Positions 42,214 through 51,544 of a stretch of DNA of 64,000 nucleotides are shown in pieces (positions within the stretch are counted from its first letter, which is position 1; each line of letters opens with the position of its first letter). The DNA comes from Rectinema sp003452735 (GTDB taxonomy: Bacteria; Spirochaetota; Spirochaetia; Treponematales; Rectinemataceae). The notes beneath the pieces were generated by a model. That model ran no database searches. It worked only from the letters and a program-made list of their open reading frames with translations, and was not told the DNA's origin. The translations under genes were made by a program, and so were the position numbers. The DNA is taken from contig DAOOGR010000001.1 in NCBI GenBank assembly GCA_035415815.1, positions 124,001 to 188,000 on the forward strand, read 5' to 3'.

Positions 42214-43226
42214 AAAAATATCATATCAGATTTATTATGCAGAATCTTTTGATTTTATTTTTGATTTTGTCAATGGCCATAATAATCTTGATTATAACCC
42301 CTCCCTTCAGAAGTAAAAGTGTAGAAGTAAAGATAAAAAGTGGATCCAGCCTTAGAGATGTTGCTCAAGAGCTTCATAATTCTCATGTCATACCTTCCTC
42401 GAGGATATTTGAGCTCTATGTACGTGCCATTGGATCTGAGCGCAGCATAAAATCTGGAACCTATCGCTTTATGCCTTTTGAGTCGCCTATCGCAGCAGCA
42501 AGTAAATTGATAAGAGGATATTACATAACTCAAAAAGTTGTTATTCCAGAAGGTAGGACCGCGCGCCAAATTGCTACGATCTTGGAATCGAACAATGTAA
42601 TAAATGCAGAAGCTTTTTTGGAAGCAGTTAATGATACAGAGCTTGCTAAATCATTGGGCATTCCCGCCTCAAGCTGTGAAGGCTATCTTTTCCCAGATAC
42701 ATATTTTTTTAATCCGCAATGCGACTCGCGAGAACTCGTATCACAAATGGTCGCTGGTTTTAATGATGCAATAGAAAGAATTGAAGGAACTAAAACAAAG
42801 CTATTAAATCCTCAGTCCCTTCATCAAAGGGTGATACTTGCCTCTATTATAGAGAGAGAATATCGATTACCCGAAGATGCACCCCTCATTGCCTCAGTGT
42901 TTTTTAACCGACTTCAAAGGAATATGCCCCTTCAATCTTGTGCAACTGTAGTATATGTAATGACAGAACATCTAGGGAAAGAAGAGCCCTCAGTTGTGCA
43001 TTATGGAGACCTAAAAATCCAAGATCCATACAATACTTATATAAACCGAGGGCTGCCTCCTGGGCCAATCTCCAATCCAGGAGAAATCAGTTTAAGAGCA
43101 GCATTATTTCCCCCTCAGACAGATTATTTGTATTTTAGATTAGATGATGTTAATACCGGGAAACACCGCTTCTCCCATACCTTGGAAGAACATAATTATG
43201 TAGAAATAATTCCCAAGGGGCTATAG
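42210..43226 (+). CDS. mltG: Endolytic murein transglycosylase MltG
   Basis: 338 residues. An N-terminal membrane anchor (about 10-28) precedes a LysM-like/YceG fold. Family motifs: IPEGRTARQIATILE, GYLFPDTYFF, ASIIEREYRLPEDAPLIASVFFNRLQ (catalytic Glu), LQSCATVVYV and NTYINRGLPPGPISNPG. It cleaves nascent glycan strands in the periplasm. It belongs with the cell-wall genes further on, though not in one operon with them. dnaG follows after 6 nt. Confidence 0.95.
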   Translation: MKKYHIRFIMQNLLILFLILSMAIIILIITPPFRSKSVEVKIKSGSSLRDVAQELHNSHVIPSSRIFELYVRAIGSERSIKSGTYRFMPFESPIAAASKLIRGYYITQKVVIPEGRTARQIATILESNNVINAEAFLEAVNDTELAKSLGIPASSCEGYLFPDTYFFNPQCDSRELVSQMVAGFNDAIERIEGTKTKLLNPQSLHQRVILASIIEREYRLPEDAPLIASVFFNRLQRNMPLQSCATVVYVMTEHLGKEEPSVVHYGDLKIQDPYNTYINRGLPPGPISNPGEISLRAALFPPQTDYLYFRLDDVNTGKHRFSHTLEEHNYVEIIPKGL

Positions 43227-43232
43227 AAAATA

Positions 43233-45023
43233 ATGGCGAGAATATCACCACAGATTAGACAGGAAATTCTCGATAAGACCGATTTCTTATCAGTATATCA
43301 GGAGCATGTCCGTCTTCAGAAAAAAGGAGCTTCTTTTTGGGGGCTTTGCCCTTTTCATTCGGAAAAGACGCCGTCCTTTTCTGTAAGTCCCGACACCGGC
43401 CTTTTCTATTGCTTTGGGTGTCATAAGGGTGGCTCAATTATTCAATTTATAATGGATATAGATAGATTGAGCTATACAGAGGCAATGCAAGAATTAGCAC
43501 AGCGATGTGGTGTCCAGATTCGTTTCGAAGAGTCTGAAGAATTAGGAGAAACCGAAAAGGAACGTCAGGCTCTTCTTGAGCTAAACGAAAGGTTATCCAA
43601 GACTTTTCACTGGTTTTTGATGAATCATGATTTTGGTCGTCCAGCCTTGGAGATCCTTCATAAAAGAGGTCTATCTGATGAATTGATTGAGAAATTCAGC
43701 ATAGGCTATGCCCCTGCAAATAGACAATGGCTTTATTCATTTCTCAAAGCAAAGGGGTATACCGATGATTTTTTGAAACACAGTGGCCTTTTTTCAAAGA
43801 AAGATCTGGCATATCCTCTCTTTGCAGATCGAATAATGTTTCCCATTGGAGATGCCAAGGGTAGAATAATCGCTTTTGGTGGCAGAGCCATGAACGAAGA
43901 TGGTCCAAAGTATATTAACAGCCCTGATACAGCAGTGTTTCGGAAACAAGAGACTCTATTCGCCTTCTCACAAGCGGTTGATTCTATAAAGAACAGCGAT
44001 ACTGCAATTATATGCGAAGGATACATGGATGCACTTTCATTTCATGCTGCTGGATTGACAAATGCAGTTGCGCCTCTGGGAACGGCATTCACAAGTCAAC
44101 AAGCCATGATTATCCGCCGAAAATCATCGAATATAATACTATGCTTTGATACGGACGAAGCAGGATTGCATGCTGCTGAACGAGCTTGTTCGATAGCTAC
44201 TGCGACTGGCCTAGAAACTCGAGTGCTTCTTCTAGAAGAGGGCAAAGATGCTTCAGAGATACTGGAAAAGAAGGGAGCAGGGGAGTTGACGAGAATGGCT
44301 AAAAATACTATAAACGCTGGATATTTCCTGCTCACACGTGCCAACCAGCTTTTCGATATATCGACAATGGAGGGAAAAGCGAAAGCAGTCTCTTTTCTGT
44401 TCCCCTTCCTTGACGCTCTCGATTCAGATGTTAAGCGACAAGAATACATCAAGGAAGTAGGAAGAATCATTGGAGTGAGCAGTCATGCGGTTGCTATGGA
44501 TTATGCAAAAGCGAAAGTATCCGGGATGCGCCGTACCAGAGATACTTACGGCATTTCTAATTTACCATATGGCAGCTCGAATTCAGCTAGAACTTCCGAC
44601 CTTCTATTTATGGCAGCAATCATTTTGTCGGAAAATCCATTCCAGTTTATAGATGAGAACTTGGATATAGAAAATTTCGACGATCCAAGGGCAAAAGATC
44701 TATTTTTGGCTCTTCAAGAAGCGCAGAAGGAAGGAATTTTGGACATAGAAGGGATTTTATCTCGTTGTACTGATGAGGCTGCTGCCCGCTTTGTTAGAGA
44801 AGTCGATACATCTGGCGAACTGCAAGGTGGACTAGAAAAAATTATAAAGGATGGATTTGAAAAGAAAAAGAAGGCCGCTTTGGAGAGAAAGCGCAGAGAT
44901 CTTGTAACACAGCTTCAATCGCTTTCAGTAGATGCAGATCCATTGCAAGAAAAGCTGATCCTTGAAGAAATAATTAATATCGATGGAGAACTTAAAGCTA
45001 CGGGAGGAGATATTAATGAATGA
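43233..45023 (+). CDS. dnaG: DNA primase
   Basis: 596 residues. CHC2 zinc finger at residues about 40-64 (CPFHSEKTPSFSV..YCFGCHKGG), the catalytic core with a TOPRIM domain near 260-340 (IICEGYMDALSF; FDTDEAG), and a C-terminal helicase-binding part. It makes primers for replication forks. It overlaps rpoD by 8 nt, the classic dnaG-rpoD macromolecular-synthesis arrangement; rpsU is not adjacent here. AAGGGG lies upstream. Confidence 0.97.
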   Translation: MARISPQIRQEILDKTDFLSVYQEHVRLQKKGASFWGLCPFHSEKTPSFSVSPDTGLFYCFGCHKGGSIIQFIMDIDRLSYTEAMQELAQRCGVQIRFEESEELGETEKERQALLELNERLSKTFHWFLMNHDFGRPALEILHKRGLSDELIEKFSIGYAPANRQWLYSFLKAKGYTDDFLKHSGLFSKKDLAYPLFADRIMFPIGDAKGRIIAFGGRAMNEDGPKYINSPDTAVFRKQETLFAFSQAVDSIKNSDTAIICEGYMDALSFHAAGLTNAVAPLGTAFTSQQAMIIRRKSSNIILCFDTDEAGLHAAERACSIATATGLETRVLLLEEGKDASEILEKKGAGELTRMAKNTINAGYFLLTRANQLFDISTMEGKAKAVSFLFPFLDALDSDVKRQEYIKEVGRIIGVSSHAVAMDYAKAKVSGMRRTRDTYGISNLPYGSSNSARTSDLLFMAAIILSENPFQFIDENLDIENFDDPRAKDLFLALQEAQKEGILDIEGILSRCTDEAAARFVREVDTSGELQGGLEKIIKDGFEKKKKAALERKRRDLVTQLQSLSVDADPLQEKLILEEIINIDGELKATGGDINE

Positions 45024-46743
45024 TATAGAGCTCGATCCCGCAATTGCAAAGCTACTCGAATATGCAAAAGAAAAAAAGACTATAAGTTTTGATGAGCTTT
45101 CTGATATGTTGCCTGAACAAATACTCAATTCGGAAAAAATGGAAGCTATCATCAACCTTCTTGTGAACAACGATGTAAAAATAGAAGAAGAAATTCAGAT
45201 TGAAGAAGAATCTCTTCCCAAACTCACTTCGATTCCCTTAAAAAGCAAAATGGTCTCAAATGACAAGGAGATATCGAGCGATGACCCAGTTAGGCTTTAT
45301 CTGAGGGATATCGGAAGAGAAAACCTTCTAACAGCTGAGCAGGAAGTCGAGCTATCTAGGATGATGGAGCAAGGCGAGAATATCATCAAGAACACGCTAC
45401 GAAAATCCGGAATGCTCATTCCAGAGTTCCATCAAATAGTAGTTAAGGCTACTCGAAAAGAACCAAAAGATATTTCTTTGCAAAAAAAAGAAAATACAGA
45501 GAAAATTGCAGAACGGAGAAGGCTAAATCAATTCTACAAAGACCTCATCGATACAAGTGCTGCAGATCTTAAGGCTTATATTGAGCTTAAAAAGAGTATA
45601 ATCGCAAAAGGCGGAAATATCTTTGAAGATCCACAATTAAAAGAAATAAGAGAACAACTGCTACCAATTGTAAACGAGACTGATATTCATCCCGAAGAAA
45701 TAACAGTCTTTTCAGAAAAATTTATCGTCGCTGCAAAAAAGATAATCCGCTATAGAAAAGAGCAAGATAGAATACAGGGAATTCTCCAGATTTCATCATC
45801 TAAAGACCTGAGGACCCTTGGAAGAAATCTAACCATAAAAGAAAAGCGCGAGGAAATTGAACAGCGCCTTGGCCTTAGTGCGGAAGAGATCAAAGACAAA
45901 ATTCGACAGCTCCAAGTTAATGAGAAAAAGCTGCAAGATATCGAGAATAATTTCGAGACTCCTATTGACAAGATCACTTCTATGGCTCGAGAAGTGAATC
46001 GTGGCCGAAAAATGATGAAGAGTGCAAAGGATAGGCTAATCAAGGCAAATCTAAGACTTGTTGTCTCTATAGCTAAGAAATACACAAATCGTGGAATGCA
46101 GTTCTTCGATCTGGTTCAGGAAGGTAATATTGGTCTTATAAAGGCTGTTGAAAAATTTGAATATCGCAAGGGTTATAAGTTTTCCACCTATGCAACCTGG
46201 TGGATACGCCAAGCAATTACAAGATCGATTTCTGATCAGGCCAGGACTATAAGAGTGCCTGTCCATATGATTGAGCAGATAAACAAGGTTGTTAGAGAAT
46301 CCAGACAGCTTATGCAAAAGCTTGGCCGTGAGCCTACAGATGAGGAGATTGCAGCGCAACTTGGATGGGAGATAGAAAGAGTAAAAGCGGTAAAAAACGT
46401 AGCTCGCGAACCTGTTTCGCTCGACACACCCATCGGAGAAGACGAAGATTCGCTTTTGCAGGATTTTATCGAAGATAAAGAAGTAGAGAATCCAGCTGTC
46501 CAAACCAATTACAACTTGCTTCAGGAGCAACTGCGAATGGTACTCTCCACACTCCCTAAACGTGAGCAAGAAGTATTGAGAATGCGTTTTGGACTCGATG
46601 AGGGGTATTCATTGACATTGGAAGAGGTTGGTTTGTATTTTAATGTTACTCGTGAGCGTATTCGGCAGATCGAGGCAAAAGCTCTCAAGAAATTGCGACA
46701 ATTCAAACGAAGTCAGAAGCTTCGTGACTATATAGATCATTGA
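45016..46743 (+). CDS. rpoD: Primary sigma factor RpoD
   Basis: 575 residues from the ATG at 45016, which has a strong GGAGGAGA just upstream; the earlier in-frame start at 44983 lies inside dnaG. Region 1.2/2 is complete (KANLRLVVSIAKKYTNRGMQ.., then FFDLVQEGNIGLIKAVEKFEYRKGYKFSTYATWWIRQAITRSI), and region 4.2 has LTLEEVGLYFNVTRERIRQIEAKALKKLR. It directs RNA polymerase to TTGACA/TATAAT promoters, as seen in this window. It overlaps the end of dnaG by 8 nt. Confidence 0.97.
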   Translation: MNDIELDPAIAKLLEYAKEKKTISFDELSDMLPEQILNSEKMEAIINLLVNNDVKIEEEIQIEEESLPKLTSIPLKSKMVSNDKEISSDDPVRLYLRDIGRENLLTAEQEVELSRMMEQGENIIKNTLRKSGMLIPEFHQIVVKATRKEPKDISLQKKENTEKIAERRRLNQFYKDLIDTSAADLKAYIELKKSIIAKGGNIFEDPQLKEIREQLLPIVNETDIHPEEITVFSEKFIVAAKKIIRYRKEQDRIQGILQISSSKDLRTLGRNLTIKEKREEIEQRLGLSAEEIKDKIRQLQVNEKKLQDIENNFETPIDKITSMAREVNRGRKMMKSAKDRLIKANLRLVVSIAKKYTNRGMQFFDLVQEGNIGLIKAVEKFEYRKGYKFSTYATWWIRQAITRSISDQARTIRVPVHMIEQINKVVRESRQLMQKLGREPTDEEIAAQLGWEIERVKAVKNVAREPVSLDTPIGEDEDSLLQDFIEDKEVENPAVQTNYNLLQEQLRMVLSTLPKREQEVLRMRFGLDEGYSLTLEEVGLYFNVTRERIRQIEAKALKKLRQFKRSQKLRDYIDH

Positions 46744-46755
46744 TAGAGGTGACCC

Positions 46756-47679
46756 ATGCCCATGAGAATGGATGAATTATTTGAGACTCTTAGGAAATAC
46801 CAAAAGCTGCTAAGCGATCGTGTAGAATTGGAAAAGCAGCTAGAGGCTATGCCTAAAACAATTGAAATACAAAATCAGATGCTTTCGAGAGAAAAAAAAT
46901 CTTTTGTTGATGTAAAGGAACAATTTACAACTACAGAAACAAATCTCAAGCAGCTTCGTCAGGCACTTGCTGAAGCAGAAATGAGGCGCGAAAATGCTGA
47001 AAGGCAGATGGACGGCATTCAGACTCAGCGCGAATATGATGCCGTAAACAAGGAAATTCGTGAAGCTTCAGAAAAAGAACAGGATCTTCGACACCGAATC
47101 CAAGAAGAAGAACGTCGTTTTGCAGAGATCGATGATAAGTTGCATCGTATAGAGATCTCTGTTTCTGCTCTTGAATCCGAAATCGAGCAAAAACGGACAG
47201 AGATAGAGCAGAATAGCAAACAAATAATAGATCAAATCGAGAAGCTTCGGACAGAGGAAAATAGCCTGACTCAAGAACTTGAAGATGATTTGAAGTTCAA
47301 ATTCGAACGAATTATACGAAGCAAATCAGGCATGGGCATTGTACCGATCCATGGTGTAGTATGTACCGGTTGCCACATGATTCTGCCTGCAAATTTTGTT
47401 AATGAAGTCCGACAAGCTGATAAGATAGTCTTTTGCCCATATTGTTCCCGAATCCTTTACTATGAAGAGACGGAGATTGAAGGATCGATCGAAGAGATAC
47501 TCACTGGTTCACTTGTGGATTTGGGAGAAGAAGATAGCGAAGAGACGGAAGAAACTGAGTCAGAGGATGAATCAGAGGACATTTCAAATTCATCAAAAAA
47601 AGGATCTTCTAGAAAAAGAAAAAATCAAAGTGAACCACTTATTGACAATGATTTTCTTATCGATAATATGGAAGAATAA
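46756..47679 (+). CDS. Coiled-coil C4-type zinc ribbon protein (DUF164/CsgD-like)
   Basis: 307 residues. A long coiled coil (about 10-185) is followed by a C4 zinc ribbon, GVVCTGCHMILP...FCPYCSRILYYE (about 203-238), as in the C4-type zinc-ribbon family of uncertain function. The C-terminal tail is very acidic, then Ser/Lys-rich. The ATG has AGAGGTG upstream. It may be transcribed with rpoD. The -35 and -10 boxes of rnpB lie within its last 40 nt, so RNase P RNA could be transcribed from inside it. Confidence 0.75.
   Translation: MPMRMDELFETLRKYQKLLSDRVELEKQLEAMPKTIEIQNQMLSREKKSFVDVKEQFTTTETNLKQLRQALAEAEMRRENAERQMDGIQTQREYDAVNKEIREASEKEQDLRHRIQEEERRFAEIDDKLHRIEISVSALESEIEQKRTEIEQNSKQIIDQIEKLRTEENSLTQELEDDLKFKFERIIRSKSGMGIVPIHGVVCTGCHMILPANFVNEVRQADKIVFCPYCSRILYYEETEIEGSIEEILTGSLVDLGEEDSEETEETESEDESEDISNSSKKGSSRKRKNQSEPLIDNDFLIDNMEE
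47642..47669 (+). promoter_or_regulatory. rnpB promoter inside the preceding gene
   Basis: TTGACA (47642-47647), 16-nt spacer, TAATAT (47664-47669), predicted start about 47676. Confidence 0.55.
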
Positions 47680-47689
47680 TTATATTTTA

Positions 47690-48096
47690 GGCGGGCTGGG
47701 TTGCCGCAGGCATTATGCTTGAGGAAAGTCCGGGCTCGGAAGGGTTCGATGCCGGATAATGTCCGGGGCAGGAAGAGCCTTTAGTTCCGAATGTTCGGGG
47801 CTTAAGGCTTTATCTTGTACAGAAAGTACCACAGAAAATACACCGCTGCGTTTATACGCAGTAAGGGTGAAAAGGTGAGGTAAGAGCTCACCGCATTCCT
47901 GGCGACAGGAATGGCATGGCAAACCTCATCGCGAGCAAGGTCAAACAGCGATGGATAACCCATCCAAGTCGCTATAAGCGGCAGAATCGCGGGTAGACCG
48001 CTAGAATGTACCAGCAATGATACATCGAGACAGATGGCAACCATGCCGAGAGTGAAATTAGCTCAAAGCATACAGAACCCGGCTTACAGGCCCGCC
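47690..48096 (+). ncRNA. rnpB: RNase P RNA
   Basis: Type A bacterial RNase P RNA. P1 is formed by GGCGGGC (47690-47696) and GCCCGCC (48090-48096). The conserved GAGGAAAGTCCGGGCT lies near the 5' end and ACAGAACCCGGCTTA near the 3' end, with the P4 and P15-17 type elements between. It matures tRNA 5' ends. P1 and the seven T after it (48097-48103) double as a terminator. Confidence 0.95.
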
Positions 48097-48103
48097 TTTT
48101 TTT
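48090..48103 (+). terminator. rnpB terminator (P1 strand plus T-run)
   Basis: GCCCGCC (48090-48096) pairs with the RNA's 5' end and is followed by seven T, as in many rnpB genes. Confidence 0.7.
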
Positions 48104-48119
48104 GGTATATTATTTTTCA

Positions 48120-49061
48120 ATGTTCGATAGATTTTTTAGAGGAAAAGCTCCTCGAACAAGAAAAAAAAATCCTTGGCTTTTCATAGCAATAATATTGATT
48201 GGAGTAGGTGTATTCCTAGGTTTTTATTTTGCTATTAGCAGCAAAGATACAAAAAATGGCATATCTCGATCAGCTTTGGCAAAAACCTGGAATTCTGGAA
48301 ATAATATAGAAAAGACATTATCTGAAGCACAGAAAGCCATAGAAAGCTATCCCTTTGATGAATATTACCTTAGTATTTGCGGCATAGCATATTATTATTC
48401 AGCTCTCAATGCTCAGGAAGAGGAGACTCGACAACAAGAGTTGGAAAAAGCGGTTATTGCTCTTAGAAAAGCCCTTGCTGTTGGGTTGCCTTCAAGGATG
48501 AAGGGACAAGTCTATTATATACTTGCAAAGGCCTATTATCAAAAAGGCGAACCATGGTTCGATCTTGCCGAACGTTATTTTTTGCTTGCAAAGGAAAGCG
48601 GAAGCAAAGAGAAAGACATTCCACAATACTTAGCTATCGTATATGCTGGCAGAAAAGACTATAATCGAGCTGTTTCTTGGTTTGAACAAGCGCTTGAGAA
48701 CAACACATCTGACGCGCTTTTATTGTCAGCTGCAATAAGTTACATGAATACAGACCAGAAAGAGAAGGCAAGAGACTTGCTTTTACGCTTAGAGAGTTCG
48801 GCATCTGATGCAAAGATTAGGCTCAAAGCATCATTATTGCTGGCTCAGGACAACTTCGACTCTGGCGATATTCAAGCCGCACTGAATAGATATCAGATTG
48901 TACTAAAGGAAGATCCGGTCAATGTGGACGCATGGTATGGTCTTGGCCTTATATATGCAAAGTTGAACGATCAGCTTGGTGCTCGAGCAGCTTTTAGAAA
49001 GGTTGTACAAATCGACCCTAATCATGCGGATGCAAGAAGGCGATTGGCTGAAAAATTATAG
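48120..49061 (+). CDS. Membrane-anchored TPR protein
   Basis: 313 residues from the ATG at 48120 (MFDRFFRG..). A basic N-terminus and one membrane segment (about 22-44) lead to TPR repeats, clearest at VNVDAWYGLGLIYAKLNDQLGARAAFRKVVQIDPNHADARRRLAE near the C-terminus. No Shine-Dalgarno; a TATTAT box (48108-48113) ends 6 nt before the ATG, so it may be leaderless. It sits just upstream of mreB (16 nt), so a role in cell-wall elongation or protein scaffolding is possible. Function unknown. Confidence 0.75.
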   Translation: MFDRFFRGKAPRTRKKNPWLFIAIILIGVGVFLGFYFAISSKDTKNGISRSALAKTWNSGNNIEKTLSEAQKAIESYPFDEYYLSICGIAYYYSALNAQEEETRQQELEKAVIALRKALAVGLPSRMKGQVYYILAKAYYQKGEPWFDLAERYFLLAKESGSKEKDIPQYLAIVYAGRKDYNRAVSWFEQALENNTSDALLLSAAISYMNTDQKEKARDLLLRLESSASDAKIRLKASLLLAQDNFDSGDIQAALNRYQIVLKEDPVNVDAWYGLGLIYAKLNDQLGARAAFRKVVQIDPNHADARRRLAEKL

Positions 49062-49077
49062 AAAGAGGAGAAAAGCA

Positions 49078-50112
49078 GTGGGTATCCTTGACATGTTCAG
49101 CCCTGATATTGGAATCGATCTCGGGACATGCAATACATTGATCTATATGAACGGCAAAGGAATTGTGCTCGATGAGCCATCTGTAGTAGCAGTGGAGAGG
49201 GGGACAAATCGTATTGTAGCAGTAGGAACTGAAGCCAAAAGCATGCTTTCGAGAACGCCGACTGATATCATTGCAAAGCGCCCGCTGCGGGATGGTGTAA
49301 TTGCCGATCCAGATATGACTGAGAAGATGATCAAATATTTTATTCAAAGAGTTTTCCCCAAGAATCTTTTTTTCAAACCAAGGATAGTGGTTGGCGTTCC
49401 AACATGCATCACAAAGGTTGAGGAAAATGCTGTCATAGACTCTACTTACAAAGCTGGTGCTAGAATGGTGAAAGTAATAGCAGAATCGCTTGCTGCTGCA
49501 ATAGGTGCAGGCATTCCAATAACTGAGCCCGCTGGGCATATGATTTGCGACATAGGTGGTGGTACTACTGAAATCTCAGTAATCTCATTGAAAGGCATGG
49601 TGGTAACGAATGCCATTCGAGTTGGTGGCGATGAATTCGATGAAGCTATAGCCAAACATATTCGAAGTATTCATAATCTGATAATAGGCGAGCAAACCGC
49701 CGAAAGACTCAAAATTGAAATTGGAAACGCCAGTCCAGAAAGAACAATAGAAAAAATAGAGATAAAAGGTACAGATGCAATCACGGGGCTCCCTCGCCGC
49801 TTCGAAGTCGATTCTGTAGAAATACGAGAAGCGCTTATGGATTCAGTAAATCTAATAGTTGAAGAAATAAAGAAAACGCTTGGGAAAACTCCTCCTGAGC
49901 TAGCAGCTGATATTGTGGAACGCGGTATCGTTCTTTCGGGAGGGGGAGCTCTTCTAAAGGGACTACCAAAATTGATTGCAAAGGAAACTGGCGTTCCAGT
50001 GATTCTATCAGAGCACCCTCTTGAATGCGTTGCAATTGGGGCTGGTAAGTATTTCGAGATTATACAAAAGAATATTGGAAGCAGCAGTGTTTACGAGAGT
50101 CTAAATCTCTGA
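49078..50112 (+). CDS. mreB: Rod-shape-determining protein MreB
   Basis: 344 residues from a GTG at 49078 with AAAGAGGAG upstream; the longer frame from 48976 lies inside the TPR gene. Actin-like motifs: phosphate 1 GIDLGTCNTL, phosphate 2 ICDIGGGTTEISV, and adenosine motif VLSGGGALLKGL. It polymerises under the membrane and directs lateral wall synthesis. mreC begins 16 nt downstream, followed by mreD, PBP2 and rodA, the standard elongasome operon. Confidence 0.97.
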   Translation: MGILDMFSPDIGIDLGTCNTLIYMNGKGIVLDEPSVVAVERGTNRIVAVGTEAKSMLSRTPTDIIAKRPLRDGVIADPDMTEKMIKYFIQRVFPKNLFFKPRIVVGVPTCITKVEENAVIDSTYKAGARMVKVIAESLAAAIGAGIPITEPAGHMICDIGGGTTEISVISLKGMVVTNAIRVGGDEFDEAIAKHIRSIHNLIIGEQTAERLKIEIGNASPERTIEKIEIKGTDAITGLPRRFEVDSVEIREALMDSVNLIVEEIKKTLGKTPPELAADIVERGIVLSGGGALLKGLPKLIAKETGVPVILSEHPLECVAIGAGKYFEIIQKNIGSSSVYESLNL

Positions 50113-50128
50113 TATTGGCAGGTTAGGC

Positions 50129-51010
50129 ATGAAGATTGGCAGCCAACAAACTCATGGACCTGCTCGAGTAATGCACAAGAAAGCTGGCATCTGTATGATG
50201 CTGTCAATTATTGTGCTATTTATATCAACAAAGACGATAGTCAAAGTTCCTAGTTTTTTCAAAGGTTATGTAATTGGGGGAATTCAGAAAAGTCTATCTG
50301 CAATTGGCTCATTCTTTACTGGAACTGTCGGCGCTGTATCTGAACTTCGAAAAATTGAGAAAGATTATGAAGCATTGCTGGAAAAGACCCAGGATTATGA
50401 GCTAAAAGTACGAGATTACACCGCACTGAGAGAAGAAAACCAACGCCTCAAGGAGCTTTTAGGCCTTAGTACATTGCCTGATGCAAAAAAAATAGCTGCC
50501 CATGTCATAGCTAGAGATCCAACTAATATGTATTCCTCACTAGTAATCGATAAGGGATATATAAATGGTATAAGGAAATATATGCCTGTTGTGGCCTACC
50601 AAAACGGTATCGAGGGTTTAGTTGGTAAGGTAATCGAAGTCAAAGCTTCGACTAGCATACTTCAACCTTTCTATGATCAACGTTTTTTTGCAGCTGCAAG
50701 ATTAGCAAAAACCCGTGCTGAAGGAATGCTGAATGGCCAGGGCTTTCGGGATGTCCCACTTAATTTGCTTTACATCCCCAAGAGTGAGATGGAGCAACTC
50801 AAACAAGGAGATATCGTAGTTACCAGCGGCTTGGACGAGATTTTCCCCCCAGAGATAATTATAGGACGGGTAGAGGGTTGGCGACTCAATGAATTCTCCA
50901 GCTCATTAGTTATTAGTGTACAACCTGCAGTTGACCTCAGTAGAATAGAGTATGTGTTCGCAATAGATATTCAAGCTCCCTCTTCTCCTGGTAAAGAGGC
51001 GATTCAATGA
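50129..51010 (+). CDS. mreC: Rod-shape-determining protein MreC
   Basis: 293 residues. One N-terminal membrane segment (about 22-40), a coiled coil (about 74-112) and two beta domains (VIARDPTNMYSSLVIDKGYINGI.. and IVVTSGLDEIFPPEIIIGRVEG), the canonical MreC layout. It links MreB with PBP2 in the periplasm. It overlaps mreD by 4 nt. Confidence 0.93.
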   Translation: MKIGSQQTHGPARVMHKKAGICMMLSIIVLFISTKTIVKVPSFFKGYVIGGIQKSLSAIGSFFTGTVGAVSELRKIEKDYEALLEKTQDYELKVRDYTALREENQRLKELLGLSTLPDAKKIAAHVIARDPTNMYSSLVIDKGYINGIRKYMPVVAYQNGIEGLVGKVIEVKASTSILQPFYDQRFFAAARLAKTRAEGMLNGQGFRDVPLNLLYIPKSEMEQLKQGDIVVTSGLDEIFPPEIIIGRVEGWRLNEFSSSLVISVQPAVDLSRIEYVFAIDIQAPSSPGKEAIQ

Positions 51011-51516
51011 AAAGCATATTAATATCAAGCATTGTTGCGGCACTCATGCTTTTTATACAATCAACATGGCTATCGCGCGGCATAATCATGGGTATTATTC
51101 CCAATTTAGCTCTTGATGTGCTCCTCTTTACCTCTTTCATCAACAAAGAAGGGCAGGGTATCATTACTTCATTCTTAGTTGGGATTGTAGCAGATATTCT
51201 TAGTGCCTCTCCACTTGGATATTATGCCTTTATTTATACAAGTTGTGGCTACTTTGCTACGCTCATAAGTTATGTGACGGAGAAAGACATTTTTATCGTT
51301 CCTTTCCTTCTTGGGGCAGTAGCAACAATAATTATGGCCATATTATCTAAGGTGATTTCGCTTCTGTTTTCGGCAGGCATTCATTATTACCAGGTATTCA
51401 GTATGGAATTCGGTGTTGAATTGATATTGAACGGGCTATTTGCAATACTGCTGTTCTTTTTGCTTTCTTTTATGAGACCGTTGTTCGAGCACAATCCCAA
51501 GAAAGCTATGCCATGA
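51007..51516 (+). CDS. mreD: Rod-shape-determining protein MreD
   Basis: 169 residues, five or six membrane segments (for example about 3-24, 40-60, 68-90, 98-118, 135-160), typical MreD size. The position between mreC and PBP2 and the ATGA overlap with mreC support the call. Sequence conservation of the family is low, so context carries weight. Confidence 0.9.
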   Translation: MKSILISSIVAALMLFIQSTWLSRGIIMGIIPNLALDVLLFTSFINKEGQGIITSFLVGIVADILSASPLGYYAFIYTSCGYFATLISYVTEKDIFIVPFLLGAVATIIMAILSKVISLLFSAGIHYYQVFSMEFGVELILNGLFAILLFFLLSFMRPLFEHNPKKAMP

Positions 51517-51544
51517 GCATCATCTTTGCAAAAGGACAGATATA

